This document shows, piece by piece, positions 54,341 through 62,863 of a stretch of 64,000 nt of DNA. Position 1 is the first letter of the stretch. Each line of letters starts with the position of its first letter. The stretch comes from Mycetocola spongiae (GTDB taxonomy: Bacteria; Actinomycetota; Actinomycetes; Actinomycetales; Microbacteriaceae), in the NCBI RefSeq assembly GCF_020424085.1, contig NZ_CP080203.1:1550001-1614000 (forward strand), written 5' to 3'. The translations under genes were made by a program, and so were the position numbers. The notes under the pieces are model-generated. The model had not been told where the DNA came from. It did no database searches and saw only the letters and a list, made by a program, of their open reading frames with translations.

Positions 54341-56089
54341 CTAGGCGACGGGCAGATCCTCGTGCCGCGGCGCCGGGCGCACCCAACCGGCGTCAAGAAT
54401 GCCGTGATCCTCGGCCAGCTCGGCCACGGTGGCCGCCACCTCGGCGGCCGTGCGCTCCGCGTCCCAGCCCAGGGCGGGCGCGATTGCCGCGGCCACCTCC
54501 TCCAGCACGGGGCGGTGCCCGCGCCCGGTGAAGGCCAGGCTCGTGCGGCGCTTCATCATGTCACTCAGGCTCACCACGCGCTCCTCGGCCGCGAGGATCG
54601 CAAGCTCCTGCACGCCATAATCCGGTGCGCTGCGCAGCGCGGTATCCCCCGCGGCGAGCGCCAGGATCAGCGGCTCGGCCCGGGTGCCATAGCGCGTGAG
54701 CAGCTGCTCCACGCGCGCGGTGGACAGGTGGGAGGCGCGCGAGCGCACCCACTGCTCGCGGGCGGAATCGGTGGCCGGATAATCGCGGCCGCCACCGATT
54801 GCCAGCCCCGCGGTTGAGGAGGTGCGGGTGCGGCCGAGCCGCTCCAGCGCCTCATTGGCGAGGTGCTCGGCGAGCGCGCGGAACGTGGTCCACTTGCCCC
54901 CCACGAGGCTCAGCAGCGGGGTGCCGCCGAGCTCGGTGGGAACGATGCGGTAGTCCCGCGAGACAAATCCGGGCTGGGTATCGCCGTGGCCGGGCAGCGG
55001 GCGAATCCCCGAGAAGCGATAAACGATCTCATCGCGGCTCACGGCCACGGCGGGGAAGACGTGGTTGATCAACTCAAAGAAGTAGTCCACCTCCTCCTCG
55101 GTGCAGCGCGCGGGCTCGGCGGGATCGGCCTCGAGGTCAGTGGTACCCACCATCACGCGATCCTTCAGCGGATAGATCAGCACGATGCGGCCATCGCTGT
55201 GCTCAAAGAAGATCTCGCGCCCGGCGGTGGCCGCAAGCAGCTCGGGGTTATCCAGCACGATATGTGAACCCTTGGTGCCGCCCATATAGGTGGTGCCCTC
55301 GCCGAGTGCCGCATTGGTGAGGTCGGTCCAGGGACCGGAGGCGTTGATGATCACATCGGCGCGCAGCGTAAAGGTATCGCCGCTGACGGTATCGCGCACG
55401 CGCACTCCCCCGCCCTCGGCGGCCCCCACGGCCTCAAGATAATTGGCGGCGCGCGCGTGCTCGCCCGCGGCGAGACCATCGTGCAGCACGTCCAGGGCGA
55501 GGCGCTCGGGATCGTGCACCGAGGCGTCAAAATATGTGGCCGTGTATTTCAGGTCGGCGTTGAGGTGCGGCAGCGCCGCGAGCGACTTCTTTTTTCCGTG
55601 GAATCGGTGGCGCGGCACGGTGCCCCCATCGCGGGAGAAGGAGTCGTACATCATCAGGCCCATTTTGATCAGGAGGGCGCCGCGCTCATTGGGCTTGCCC
55701 TGCTTATGGGTGAGGAAGCGCAGCGGCGCGGTGATGATGCCGGAGAAGGTCGAAAAAATCGGCACGGTGGTCTCGAGGGGCTTCACATAATGGGGCGCGA
55801 TCTTAAGCAGGCCGTTGCGCTCCTGGACCGATTCCTTCACGAGCCGGAACTCGCCATTTTCGAGGTAGCGGATGCCGCCGTGGATCATATGACTCGACGC
55901 GGCCGACGCTCCCGAGCAAAAGTCGTTACGCTCAATAAGAGTCACATCGATTCCCTGGAGAGCCAGGTCGCGAAATGTGGCTAGACCGTTGATCCCTCCC
56001 CCGATGATCAGAACCTGAGATTCGGGGTGGGATCGCAGCACCTCGATCGAGGCTCGGGTGATCCCCTGGTTCTCCGACTGAGACGACAT
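54341..56089 (-). CDS. glpD: GlpD-family FAD-dependent glycerol-3-phosphate dehydrogenase
   Basis: A 582-residue flavoprotein oxidising sn-glycerol 3-phosphate to dihydroxyacetone phosphate and feeding electrons to quinone. FAD motif LIIGGGINGLATFRDLALQG, then SHMIHGGIRYLENGEF, and a GlpD-type C-terminal helical domain (about 450-570). Upstream GTG (56107) has no SD; ATG at 56089 has GAAGGG upstream. EryB of erythritol pathways belongs to the same family, so a tetritol-phosphate substrate is an alternative given the neighbours, but no EryA-type kinase is seen here. Confidence 0.9.
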   Translation of the reverse strand: MSSQSENQGITRASIEVLRSHPESQVLIIGGGINGLATFRDLALQGIDVTLIERNDFCSGASAASSHMIHGGIRYLENGEFRLVKESVQERNGLLKIAPHYVKPLETTVPIFSTFSGIITAPLRFLTHKQGKPNERGALLIKMGLMMYDSFSRDGGTVPRHRFHGKKKSLAALPHLNADLKYTATYFDASVHDPERLALDVLHDGLAAGEHARAANYLEAVGAAEGGGVRVRDTVSGDTFTLRADVIINASGPWTDLTNAALGEGTTYMGGTKGSHIVLDNPELLAATAGREIFFEHSDGRIVLIYPLKDRVMVGTTDLEADPAEPARCTEEEVDYFFELINHVFPAVAVSRDEIVYRFSGIRPLPGHGDTQPGFVSRDYRIVPTELGGTPLLSLVGGKWTTFRALAEHLANEALERLGRTRTSSTAGLAIGGGRDYPATDSAREQWVRSRASHLSTARVEQLLTRYGTRAEPLILALAAGDTALRSAPDYGVQELAILAAEERVVSLSDMMKRRTSLAFTGRGHRPVLEEVAAAIAPALGWDAERTAAEVAATVAELAEDHGILDAGWVRPAPRHEDLPVA

Positions 56090-56150
56090 AACGTGCGGGC
56101 CCTTCACTAGAGTTTTAAGTGTTCCCCTCGATTGTCACCCCCCATTCAAC

Positions 56151-56180
56151 AACGTGCAAAGTCTGTGCACAAACGTGCAA
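56151..56180. promoter_or_regulatory. Operator-like repeats upstream of the SorC-type gene
   Basis: AACGTGCAA at 56151-56159 and again at 56172-56180, exactly 21 bp or two helical turns apart, with the palindrome TGTGCACA (56164-56171) between them. This fits a SorC-type regulator controlling itself and the divergent glpD. Confidence 0.55.
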
Positions 56181-56189
56181 GGAGCAATA

Positions 56190-57176
56190 ATGTCACTTCC
56201 GGACTCGTTCTCGCTCAGCGGGAAGACCCGCGACGCGCTCACCGCTGCCCAGCTCTACTACCTGCAGGATCTGACGATGGACGCGATCGCGGCGGAGCTG
56301 CACACCTCGCGTTCCAGCGTTTCCCGGCTCCTCGGCCACGCCCGCGATACGGGCCTCGTGGAGATCCAGGTGCGTTCCCCGCTCGACGCACCGCGCCAGC
56401 TGGAAAACGATATTCGTCAAAAATTTGGTGTGGTCGCCCACGTGGTATCCGTGCCCGATCAGATCAGCGACGTGGATCGTCTCGACCGGGTCGCGCTCTA
56501 CGCTGCACGGATTCTCGGTGGCTTTTTTGACTCCAATATGTCGATGGGTGTGGCCTGGGGCTCCACGATGAGCGCGATCTCCCGCAATCTCTCCTCCAAG
56601 CCCACCCATAACTCGCGCATCGTGCAGCTCAACGGCGCGGCCAATCCGCGCACCACCGGCATCGCCTATGCCAGCGAGATCCTGCAGCGCTTTGGTGCCG
56701 CCTTTGGCGCGGCCATCCAGCAGTTCCCCGTGCCCGCGGTCTTTGATGACCCGGCCACCAAGACGGCGATGTGGCGCGAGCGCAGCGTGAGCCGCGTGGT
56801 CGAACGCCAGCGCTCGCTGGATATCGCCGTATTTGGCCTGGGCTCCACGTTTGCCGAGGTGCCCAGCCACCTCTACGCCGCGGGCTATATCGACGATGCC
56901 GACCTCGCCGAGCTGCGCGGCAGCGGCGTGGTGGGAGACGTGGCCACCGTGTTTTATCGCGAGGACGGCACAAGCGATAACATCGCGCTGAACGACCGTT
57001 CCTCGGGCCCGGGCATGACGGTGCTGCGCGGAATCGCGCGCCGCGTCTGCGTGGTCTCCGGCACCGGCAAGCTGCGCACGCTGCGCGGGGCCCTCGCCGC
57101 GGGCCTCGTGACCGATCTGATCGTGGACGCCGGCACCGCCCGCCGCCTCGTGGACCAGGGCCCCAGCGACGCATAA
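56190..57176 (+). CDS. SorC/DeoR-type sugar-binding transcriptional regulator
   Basis: A 328-residue regulator. The N-terminal helix-turn-helix (QLYYLQDLTMDAIAAELHTSRSSVSRLLGHARDTG) precedes the SorC sugar-phosphate-binding domain (about 60-325) with GVAWGSTMSAI, FGLGSTFAEVPS and GIARRVCVVSGTGKLRTLRGAL. EryD of Brucella is of this type. ATG at 56190 has AAGGAG 5-6 nt upstream. Divergent from glpD, so a glycerol phosphate or tetritol phosphate is the likely ligand. Confidence 0.92.
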   Translation: MSLPDSFSLSGKTRDALTAAQLYYLQDLTMDAIAAELHTSRSSVSRLLGHARDTGLVEIQVRSPLDAPRQLENDIRQKFGVVAHVVSVPDQISDVDRLDRVALYAARILGGFFDSNMSMGVAWGSTMSAISRNLSSKPTHNSRIVQLNGAANPRTTGIAYASEILQRFGAAFGAAIQQFPVPAVFDDPATKTAMWRERSVSRVVERQRSLDIAVFGLGSTFAEVPSHLYAAGYIDDADLAELRGSGVVGDVATVFYREDGTSDNIALNDRSSGPGMTVLRGIARRVCVVSGTGKLRTLRGALAAGLVTDLIVDAGTARRLVDQGPSDA

Positions 57177-57202
57177 GTAATTTTATGACGCGGGAATAAC
57201 CC

Positions 57203-57232
57203 CGGACACGCGGTGTTGTCCTACGATAGATA
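57203..57232 (+). promoter_or_regulatory. Possible rib operon promoter
   Basis: CGGACA (57203-57208) and TAGATA (57227-57232) are separated by 18 bp and lie just before the riboswitch. The match to consensus is modest. Confidence 0.35.
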
Positions 57233-57238
57233 CGAAAT

Positions 57239-57400
57239 GTGCTCCGGGGTCGGTGAGAGTCCGAACCGGCGGTGAAAGTCCGCGAGCCGTGAAGAAACGG
57301 GAGAAAACTCCCCGCTCAACGCGGTTGAGCCGGCGAAATTCCGGCACCGACGGTTATGGGTCTGCTCCCGCAGGCTCGAGTCCGGATGAGAGGCAGCACA
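57239..57400 (+). ncRNA. FMN riboswitch (RFN element)
   Basis: P1 pairs TGTGCT (57239-57244) with AGCACA (57395-57400). Between them are the conserved RFN blocks: CGGGGTCGGTGAGAGTCCG, ACCGGCGGT, AAAGTCCGCGAGCC, GCCGGCGAAATTCCGGCACCGAC and GTCCGGATGAGAGGCAG. FMN binding should lower expression of the rib genes. About 80 nt of expression platform follow before ribD; with no strong terminator seen, control may be at translation. Confidence 0.95.
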
Positions 57401-57479
57401 CGAGAATCACCGCTATTCGGCGACCGCCGGTGGGGGTGACCTCGCGACCCGGAGCACGCCCGACCAAAGGCACACTCCG

Positions 57480-58547
57480 ATGATTTCCGATACTCAGCTC
57501 GAACCGGCCATGCGCCGCGCGTTTGAGCTTGCCGCCCGCGGCCCCGAGCGCGGGGTTAATCCGCGCGTGGGCTGTGTCATCCTCTCCCCCGGGGGCGAGG
57601 TGCTCGCCGAGGGCTGGCACCGCGGCTCGGGCACCGCGCATGCCGAGGTTGATGCGCTGGGCCGCCTGGCCGATCCCGGGCTCGCCCGCGGCGCCACCGC
57701 CGTGGTCACGCTGGAACCGTGTAATCACACGGGGCGCACAGGTCCGTGTGCGCGCGCCCTGATCGCCGCGGGTATCGCCCACGTGGTGTACGCCGTCTCC
57801 GATCCGGGGGCCGCCCGGGTGGTTCCCGATCCCGTGACCGGCGAGCTCGCCGCGAGCTCCGCCCACGGCGCACAGACGCTGCGCGATGCGGGCGTGAGCG
57901 TGCGCGCGGGGCTGCTCCGCGCGGAGGGTGAGGCCCTGCTGGGCGATTGGCTCGCGAGCGCCCGCCTGGGACGCCCCGTGGTCACCGTGAAGTGGGCGTC
58001 CAGCCTGGACGGCCGCGGGGCCGCGGCGGATGGCTCAAGCCAGTGGATCACCGGCCCCGAGGCGCGCGCCGATGTGCACGCCTGGCGCTCGCGCGCCGAG
58101 GCCATCGCGGTGGGCACCGGAACCGTACTCGCCGATGATCCCGCGCTGACCGCCCGCATCGAGGGCGTCCTCGCCGAGGACCAGCCGATCCCCGTGGTCT
58201 TCGGGCGGCGGGCAATCCCCGCGGATGCTCAGCTCAAGAGCCACCCACATACCCCGATTCAGGTCTCCGGGGCCGACCTGGAGGCCGATCTGCGCGAGCT
58301 CTATGCGCTGGGCATCCACTCGGTATTTGTGGAGGGCGGCCCAGCCCTCGCCTCCTCTTTCCTCGCGGCCGGCCTCGCCGATACCGTGCTGGTTTATCTT
58401 GCCCCCACCCTGATCGGCGGACCCCGCGTGGCCGTGACCGATCTGGGCATCACCTCCATTACCCAGCAGCAATACCTCGTCTTTGATGACGTGCAGCGCC
58501 TCGGCTCCGATCTGCGCATCGTGGCCCATACGACGGGAGAAAAATAG
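57480..58547 (+). CDS. ribD: Bifunctional diaminohydroxyphosphoribosylaminopyrimidine deaminase / 5-amino-6-(5-phosphoribosylamino)uracil reductase
   Basis: A 355-residue two-domain enzyme for steps two and three of riboflavin synthesis. Zinc deaminase domain (about 1-150): TAHAEVDAL (His54, Glu56) and EPCNHTGRTGPC (Cys81, Cys90). Reductase domain (about 160-355): KWASSLDGR, SSQWITG, GTGTVLADDPALTAR and VFVEGGPALASSF. AAAGG lies 9 nt before the ATG. Stop and ribE start share a G (TAGTG). Confidence 0.95.
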   Translation: MISDTQLEPAMRRAFELAARGPERGVNPRVGCVILSPGGEVLAEGWHRGSGTAHAEVDALGRLADPGLARGATAVVTLEPCNHTGRTGPCARALIAAGIAHVVYAVSDPGAARVVPDPVTGELAASSAHGAQTLRDAGVSVRAGLLRAEGEALLGDWLASARLGRPVVTVKWASSLDGRGAAADGSSQWITGPEARADVHAWRSRAEAIAVGTGTVLADDPALTARIEGVLAEDQPIPVVFGRRAIPADAQLKSHPHTPIQVSGADLEADLRELYALGIHSVFVEGGPALASSFLAAGLADTVLVYLAPTLIGGPRVAVTDLGITSITQQQYLVFDDVQRLGSDLRIVAHTTGEK

Positions 58548-59179
58548 TGTTTACCGGAATCATCGAGGAGCTCGGTGTGATCACCCAGATCACGCCCGGC
58601 CCGGATGCCGCGCGCTTCAGCGTGCGCGGCCCGCTGGCCGTCTCCGATGCGCGGCACGGCGATTCCATCGCCGTGAGCGGCGTCTGCCTCACCGTGATCG
58701 AGCAGACCGCGGAGGGGTTCACCGCCGATGTTATGGCCGAGTCCCTGCGCGTCTCCGCGCTCGGCGATGCCGGCGTGGGCACCCGCGTGAACCTGGAACG
58801 CGCGGCCCGCGTGGGCGATCGCCTGGGCGGACATATCGTCCAGGGCCATGTGGACGGCACATCCACGCTGCTGAGCATCACTCCCGGCGAGGCCTGGCGC
58901 GTGCTGCGCTTCTCGCTGGATTCCGAGCTGGCCCCGCTGGTCACCGGCAAGGGGTCGATCACGGTGGACGGGGTGTCCCTGACCGTGAGCGCCATCTCCG
59001 ATCCGGCCGAGCCGGAGCAGTGGTTTGAGGTCTCCCTCATCCCCGAAACCCTCGTGGCCACCACCCTCGGCGAGCGCGCCGTGGGCGACCGCGTCAATAT
59101 TGAAACCGATATCCTGGCCCGCCACGTTGAGCGCATGCTCGCCCTGGCCGCCACCCCCAACAAAGGACAGAACCGATGA
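58547..59179 (+). CDS. ribE: Riboflavin synthase alpha chain
   Basis: A 210-residue enzyme that dismutates two lumazines to riboflavin. Two homologous lumazine-binding repeats are visible, the first from MFTGIIEELG and the second from LGGHIVQGHVDGT; VSGVCLTV and VDGVSLTVS are the paired motifs. GTG start overlaps ribD; stop overlaps ribBA by 4 bp. Confidence 0.95.
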   Translation: MFTGIIEELGVITQITPGPDAARFSVRGPLAVSDARHGDSIAVSGVCLTVIEQTAEGFTADVMAESLRVSALGDAGVGTRVNLERAARVGDRLGGHIVQGHVDGTSTLLSITPGEAWRVLRFSLDSELAPLVTGKGSITVDGVSLTVSAISDPAEPEQWFEVSLIPETLVATTLGERAVGDRVNIETDILARHVERMLALAATPNKGQNR

Positions 59180-60453
59180 GCCTGGGAACCATTCACGACG
59201 CACTTGAGGCGCTGCGCGCCGGAAAGCCGGTCCTCGTGGCCGATGACGAGGGCCGCGAAAACGAGGGAGATGTCATTCTCTCGGCCGCCCTCGCCTCGCG
59301 CGAGTGGCTCGCCTGGACCGTGCGTCATACCAGCGGCTATATCTGCGCCCCGATGCCCAATGAGCTCGCCGATCGGCTGGAACTGCCGATGATGGTGGAG
59401 CATAGCGAGGATATCCGGCGCACCGCCTATACCGTCACGGTGGATGCCGCGAGTGGCGTGACCACCGGCATCAGCGCGGCCGATCGCGCCCGCACGCTGC
59501 GGGTGCTCGGCGAGCCCGGCTCGGTCGCCACCGATCTGATCCGCCCGGGTCATATCGTGCCGCTGCGCGCCGTGGACGGCGGGGTGCTTGAGCGCGCCGG
59601 CCATACCGAGGCCGCCGTGGACCTGATGCGCCTGGCGGGGCTTCCCCCGGTCGGCGCGATCGGCGAGGTGGTCGCCGAGGACGGCGAGATGATGCGCCTG
59701 CCCGGGCTGATCGCCCTCGGCGTGGAATTTGACCTGCCCGTGATCACGATTGCCGATCTGATCGAGTATCGTCGCGGCCTGGAGATCGTCGAGGCGGTCT
59801 CGCTGACCGAGCCGATTAACCGCACCGAGCCCTCCTCCGTCACGTTTGAGGTGGAGACGCTGCTGCCCACGATCCACGGCGATTTCCGGGTGCGGGCCTA
59901 TCGCGACCGCGAGACCGGGGCCGATCATGTTGCGCTGATTAAGGGCGAGCCGGGGGCCCATGCGCTCCTGCGGGTGCACTCGGAGTGCCTCACCGGGGAG
60001 GCCTTTGGATCGCTGAAATGCGAGTGCGGGCCGCAGCTGGACGCGGCACTGCAGGCCATTAACGTGGACGGCGGCATCGTGATCTACCTGCGCGGCCAGG
60101 AGGGTCGCGGCATCGGCCTGATTAATAAACTGCGCGCCTATAGCTTGCAGGAATCCGGCATGGACACCCTGGACGCCAACCTGGCGCTGGGCCTGCCCGC
60201 GGATGCCCGCAGCTATCACGCGGCGAGCGCGATCCTCGAGGACCTCGGGGTGAGCAGCGTGAACCTGCTCACCAATAACCCGGAGAAGGTGCGCCAGCTG
60301 GAGCAGTACGGCATCACCGTCGCCGAGCGCACCCCGCTGGTTGTGGGTGTCGGCGAGGTTAACGCCGGCTATCTGCAGGCCAAGCGCGACCGCATGGGTC
60401 ACCAGTTTGCCGGCGAGGCGGGTTCCCCCGTGGTCGCCCTCCCCCGCCCCTAA
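59176..60453 (+). CDS. ribBA: Bifunctional 3,4-dihydroxy-2-butanone-4-phosphate synthase / GTP cyclohydrolase II
   Basis: A 425-residue fusion making both riboflavin precursors. RibB domain (about 1-205): [10 protein letters not shown] acid cluster, [10 protein letters not shown] and [11 protein letters not shown]. RibA domain (about 210-425): zinc site [29 protein letters not shown] and LTNNPEKV. Both active sites look complete. Coupled to ribE by a 4-bp overlap (ATGA). Confidence 0.96.
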   Translation: MSLGTIHDALEALRAGKPVLVADDEGRENEGDVILSAALASREWLAWTVRHTSGYICAPMPNELADRLELPMMVEHSEDIRRTAYTVTVDAASGVTTGISAADRARTLRVLGEPGSVATDLIRPGHIVPLRAVDGGVLERAGHTEAAVDLMRLAGLPPVGAIGEVVAEDGEMMRLPGLIALGVEFDLPVITIADLIEYRRGLEIVEAVSLTEPINRTEPSSVTFEVETLLPTIHGDFRVRAYRDRETGADHVALIKGEPGAHALLRVHSECLTGEAFGSLKCECGPQLDAALQAINVDGGIVIYLRGQEGRGIGLINKLRAYSLQESGMDTLDANLALGLPADARSYHAASAILEDLGVSSVNLLTNNPEKVRQLEQYGITVAERTPLVVGVGEVNAGYLQAKRDRMGHQFAGEAGSPVVALPRP

Positions 60454-60479
60454 TTTCCCCCAGTAAAGGACACAGCATT

Positions 60480-60950
60480 ATGGCCAGTGAAGGCGCACCC
60501 CAGAACTCTCTCCCGGTGGATGGCACCGGGCTCAACGTGGTCGTGATTGCCGGCACGTGGCACGAGGAAATCAGCAACGGCCTGATCGCGGGGGCCGAGC
60601 GCGCCCTTGCCGAGTCCGGTGCCGCGTTTAGCGTGATCCGGGTGGCGGGCAGCTTTGAGCTGCCCGTGGTGGCCCGGCGCGTGCTGGATGCCGGTGCGGA
60701 TGCGGTGGTCGCGCTCGGCGTGATCATCCGCGGCGGCACCCCGCACTTCGAGTATGTCTCGGATGCGGCCACCTCGGGCCTGACCCAGGTCTCGGTGCTC
60801 ACCGGAAAGCCCGTGGGCTTTGGTGTGCTCACCCTGGACGATGAGCGGCAGGGGCTGGACCGCGCGGGCCTCCCCGGCTCGAAGGAGGATAAGGGGCGCG
60901 AGGCCGCCGAGGCCGCGGTCACCACCGCGGCGCTGCTGCGCTCGCTCTAG
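60480..60950 (+). CDS. ribH: 6,7-dimethyl-8-ribityllumazine synthase
   Basis: A 156-residue enzyme, usually forming large oligomers, condensing the RibB and RibD-pathway products. [46 protein letters not shown] with the catalytic His, and [16 protein letters not shown] are family motifs. Starts 26 bp after ribBA with AAAGGA upstream. Last gene of the rib operon. Confidence 0.95.
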   Translation: MASEGAPQNSLPVDGTGLNVVVIAGTWHEEISNGLIAGAERALAESGAAFSVIRVAGSFELPVVARRVLDAGADAVVALGVIIRGGTPHFEYVSDAATSGLTQVSVLTGKPVGFGVLTLDDERQGLDRAGLPGSKEDKGREAAEAAVTTAALLRSL

Positions 60951-60959
60951 CTTCTCCCG

Positions 60960-60990
60960 CGGCGGGGGCATGATTCTCATGCCCCCGCCG
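60960..60990 (+). terminator. Hairpin at the end of the rib operon
   Basis: A perfect 14-bp stem (60960-60973 with 60977-60990) with a 3-nt loop lies 10 nt after the ribH stop. There is no T-run, so efficiency is uncertain. Confidence 0.7.
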
Positions 60991-61091
60991 CCGTGGTTAA
61001 CCCCTAAATAGGGGCCCGCCCCGGGGCCCCGGCGCACCCCGGATTCGGGCTAATGCGACAAAACACCGTCGCCATCTCGTAATAAATATTG

Positions 61092-61121
61092 TTGAACACG
61101 CCGAATAATTATTGCTATACA
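61092..61121 (+). promoter_or_regulatory. Promoter of the MHS transporter gene
   Basis: TTGAAC (61092-61097) and TATACA (61116-61121), 18 bp apart, are close to consensus and sit in an unusually AT-rich patch (about 61075-61140) for this genome. The leader would be about 118 nt. Confidence 0.6.
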
Positions 61122-61144
61122 AAATACCGGCGTATATTAACGGA

Positions 61145-61174
61145 GGTCCCACACAACGGGGACCACTCTTTTTT
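61145..61174 (+). promoter_or_regulatory. Terminator-like hairpin in the leader of the MHS transporter gene
   Basis: GGTCCC (61145-61150) pairs with GGGACC (61159-61164), and a run of six Ts follows shortly after. It lies between the promoter and the start codon, so premature termination could limit expression. The stem is only 6 bp. Confidence 0.4.
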
Positions 61175-61245
61175 CCGCAGTTCTCGATCGCGCCACCCCT
61201 GCATCGGCACTACGGCATACCTCATTCTCTTTTCAGGAAGTGACT

Positions 61246-62652
61246 ATGTCAGCCACCGCAACCGGCGCGCCCCAGGCCGCCCCCGCCAATCCCCGCTCGC
61301 GCGTAATTCTCGCGAGCCTCATCGGCACCACGATCGAGTTCTACGACTTCTACGTCTACGCCACCGCGGCGGTCCTCGTTTTCCCCGCGCTGTTTTTCCC
61401 CACCGGCAACGAGACCACCTCGCTGCTGGCCTCCTTCGCCACGTTTGGTGCCGCTATGGTCGCCCGCCCGATCGGCGCGATGGTCTTTGGCCACTTCGGC
61501 GATAAATACGGCCGCAAGGCCACCCTCGTCGCCTCGCTGCTGACGATGGGTATCGCCACGTTCCTGATCGGTGTGCTGCCGACCTTCGATAACATCGGCT
61601 GGTGGGCGGCCCTGATGCTCCTGGTGCTGCGCCTCGGCCAGGGCTTCGCGCTGGGTGGCGAGTGGTCCGGTGCGGCCCTCGTGGCCACCGAGAACGCCCC
61701 CGCGGGCAAGCGCGCCTGGTATGGCACGTTCCCGCAGCTGGGAGCCCCGCTGGGCTTTATCATCGCCAACGGCCTGTTCCTCATCATCAACGCGATGCTC
61801 CCCCACCCCGAGAACCCCGCACTGCAGTCCGAGGCCTTCCTCGAGTGGGGCTGGCGGATTCCGTTCCTGTTCTCCGCCGTGATGGTAGTTGTTGGCCTGT
61901 GGGTGCGCCTGCGCCTCGTGGAGTCCTCCAGCTTCCAGAAGAACGCCGATAGCGGCAAGCTCAAGAAGGCCCCGCTGGCCGAGGTCTTTAAGAACCACTG
62001 GAAGAACCTCATCCTCGGTACCTTCATCATGCTGGCCACGTATGTGCTGTTCTACCTGATGACCAACTTCACCCTGACCTTCGGTACCCGCGCCTCCTCG
62101 GTTGAGGTTGCCCGCGCCACCGCCGAGGCGGCCGGCAAGCCCTTTAACGCCGATACCTGGTTCCCGGGTGGTGGCTTCGGTTATGTGGACTTTGTGCTGA
62201 TGCTGATCATCGGCGTGGTGTTCTTCGGAATCTTCACGCTGGTCTCCGGCCCGCTCGCGGATCGCTTCGGCCGCCGCAAGACCCTGATCGTGGTGACGAT
62301 CCTGATCATCGGCTTTGGTTTCCTGTTCCAGCCGATGCTCACCACCGACCCCGCGATGACCCAGATCTTCCTGATCCTCGGCTTCACCCTGATGGGTGCC
62401 ACCTTTGGCCCGATGGGCGCGCTGCTGCCCGAGCTCTTCCCGACCAATGTGCGCTATTCGGGATCGGCGATCAGCTATAACGTCAGCTCGATCCTCGGTG
62501 CCGCCGTGGCCCCCCTGATCGCCCTCAAGCTGTGGGAGGCCGGCGACGGCAGCCCGTTCCTCGTGGGTATGTATCTCTCGGTCATGGGTGTGCTCACCCT
62601 GATCGCCCTGCTGCTGTCCAAGGAGACCAAGGACATCAACATGGATAACTAG
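61246..62652 (+). CDS. MFS transporter, metabolite:H+ symporter (MHS) family
   Basis: A 468-residue protein with twelve helices. IGTTIEFYDFYVYATAA, GHFGDKYGRK, RLGQGFALGGEWSGAAL and LFPTNVRYSGSAISYN are hallmarks of the MHS subfamily, which imports compounds such as proline, citrate, shikimate or alpha-ketoglutarate with protons. Substrate cannot be assigned. ATG at 61246 has AGGAAG 5 nt upstream; an in-frame GTG at 61240 overlaps that SD and is less likely. Confidence 0.92.
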   Translation: MSATATGAPQAAPANPRSRVILASLIGTTIEFYDFYVYATAAVLVFPALFFPTGNETTSLLASFATFGAAMVARPIGAMVFGHFGDKYGRKATLVASLLTMGIATFLIGVLPTFDNIGWWAALMLLVLRLGQGFALGGEWSGAALVATENAPAGKRAWYGTFPQLGAPLGFIIANGLFLIINAMLPHPENPALQSEAFLEWGWRIPFLFSAVMVVVGLWVRLRLVESSSFQKNADSGKLKKAPLAEVFKNHWKNLILGTFIMLATYVLFYLMTNFTLTFGTRASSVEVARATAEAAGKPFNADTWFPGGGFGYVDFVLMLIIGVVFFGIFTLVSGPLADRFGRRKTLIVVTILIIGFGFLFQPMLTTDPAMTQIFLILGFTLMGATFGPMGALLPELFPTNVRYSGSAISYNVSSILGAAVAPLIALKLWEAGDGSPFLVGMYLSVMGVLTLIALLLSKETKDINMDN

Positions 62653-62668
62653 GTCCCCGCGGACCACC

Positions 62669-62714
62669 CCGCCCCCTCGGTTTTTGTGATGACAAAAACC
62701 GAGGGGGCGGTTTT
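62669..62714 (+). terminator. Strong intrinsic terminator of the MHS transporter gene
   Basis: A perfect 19-bp stem (62669-62687 with 62692-62710) around loop GATG is followed by TTTT, 17 nt after the stop. Confidence 0.9.
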
Positions 62715-62863
62715 CGTCCGCGGTTGTCCCGGCGAATCCCACCGCGCGCGCGTGGCTTAAGATAGAGCGGGGGCCCGCCGCCAGCTGGCCGCCCCCTTTA
62801 GAGCATCAGCCCCGGGCGGCCGCAGGTATCGCGGCCAAAGCGCGCGGCTCCCAGAAAGGCAGC

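Noticed and set aside
57401-57479. Intrinsic terminator as expression platform of the FMN riboswitch
   Set aside because: No stem followed by a T-run is present; only weak GC stems, so no terminator is annotated.
61089-61505. Open frame of 138 codons starting in the MHS promoter
   Set aside because: It starts between the -35 and -10 boxes and then overlaps the transporter gene out of frame; no SD.
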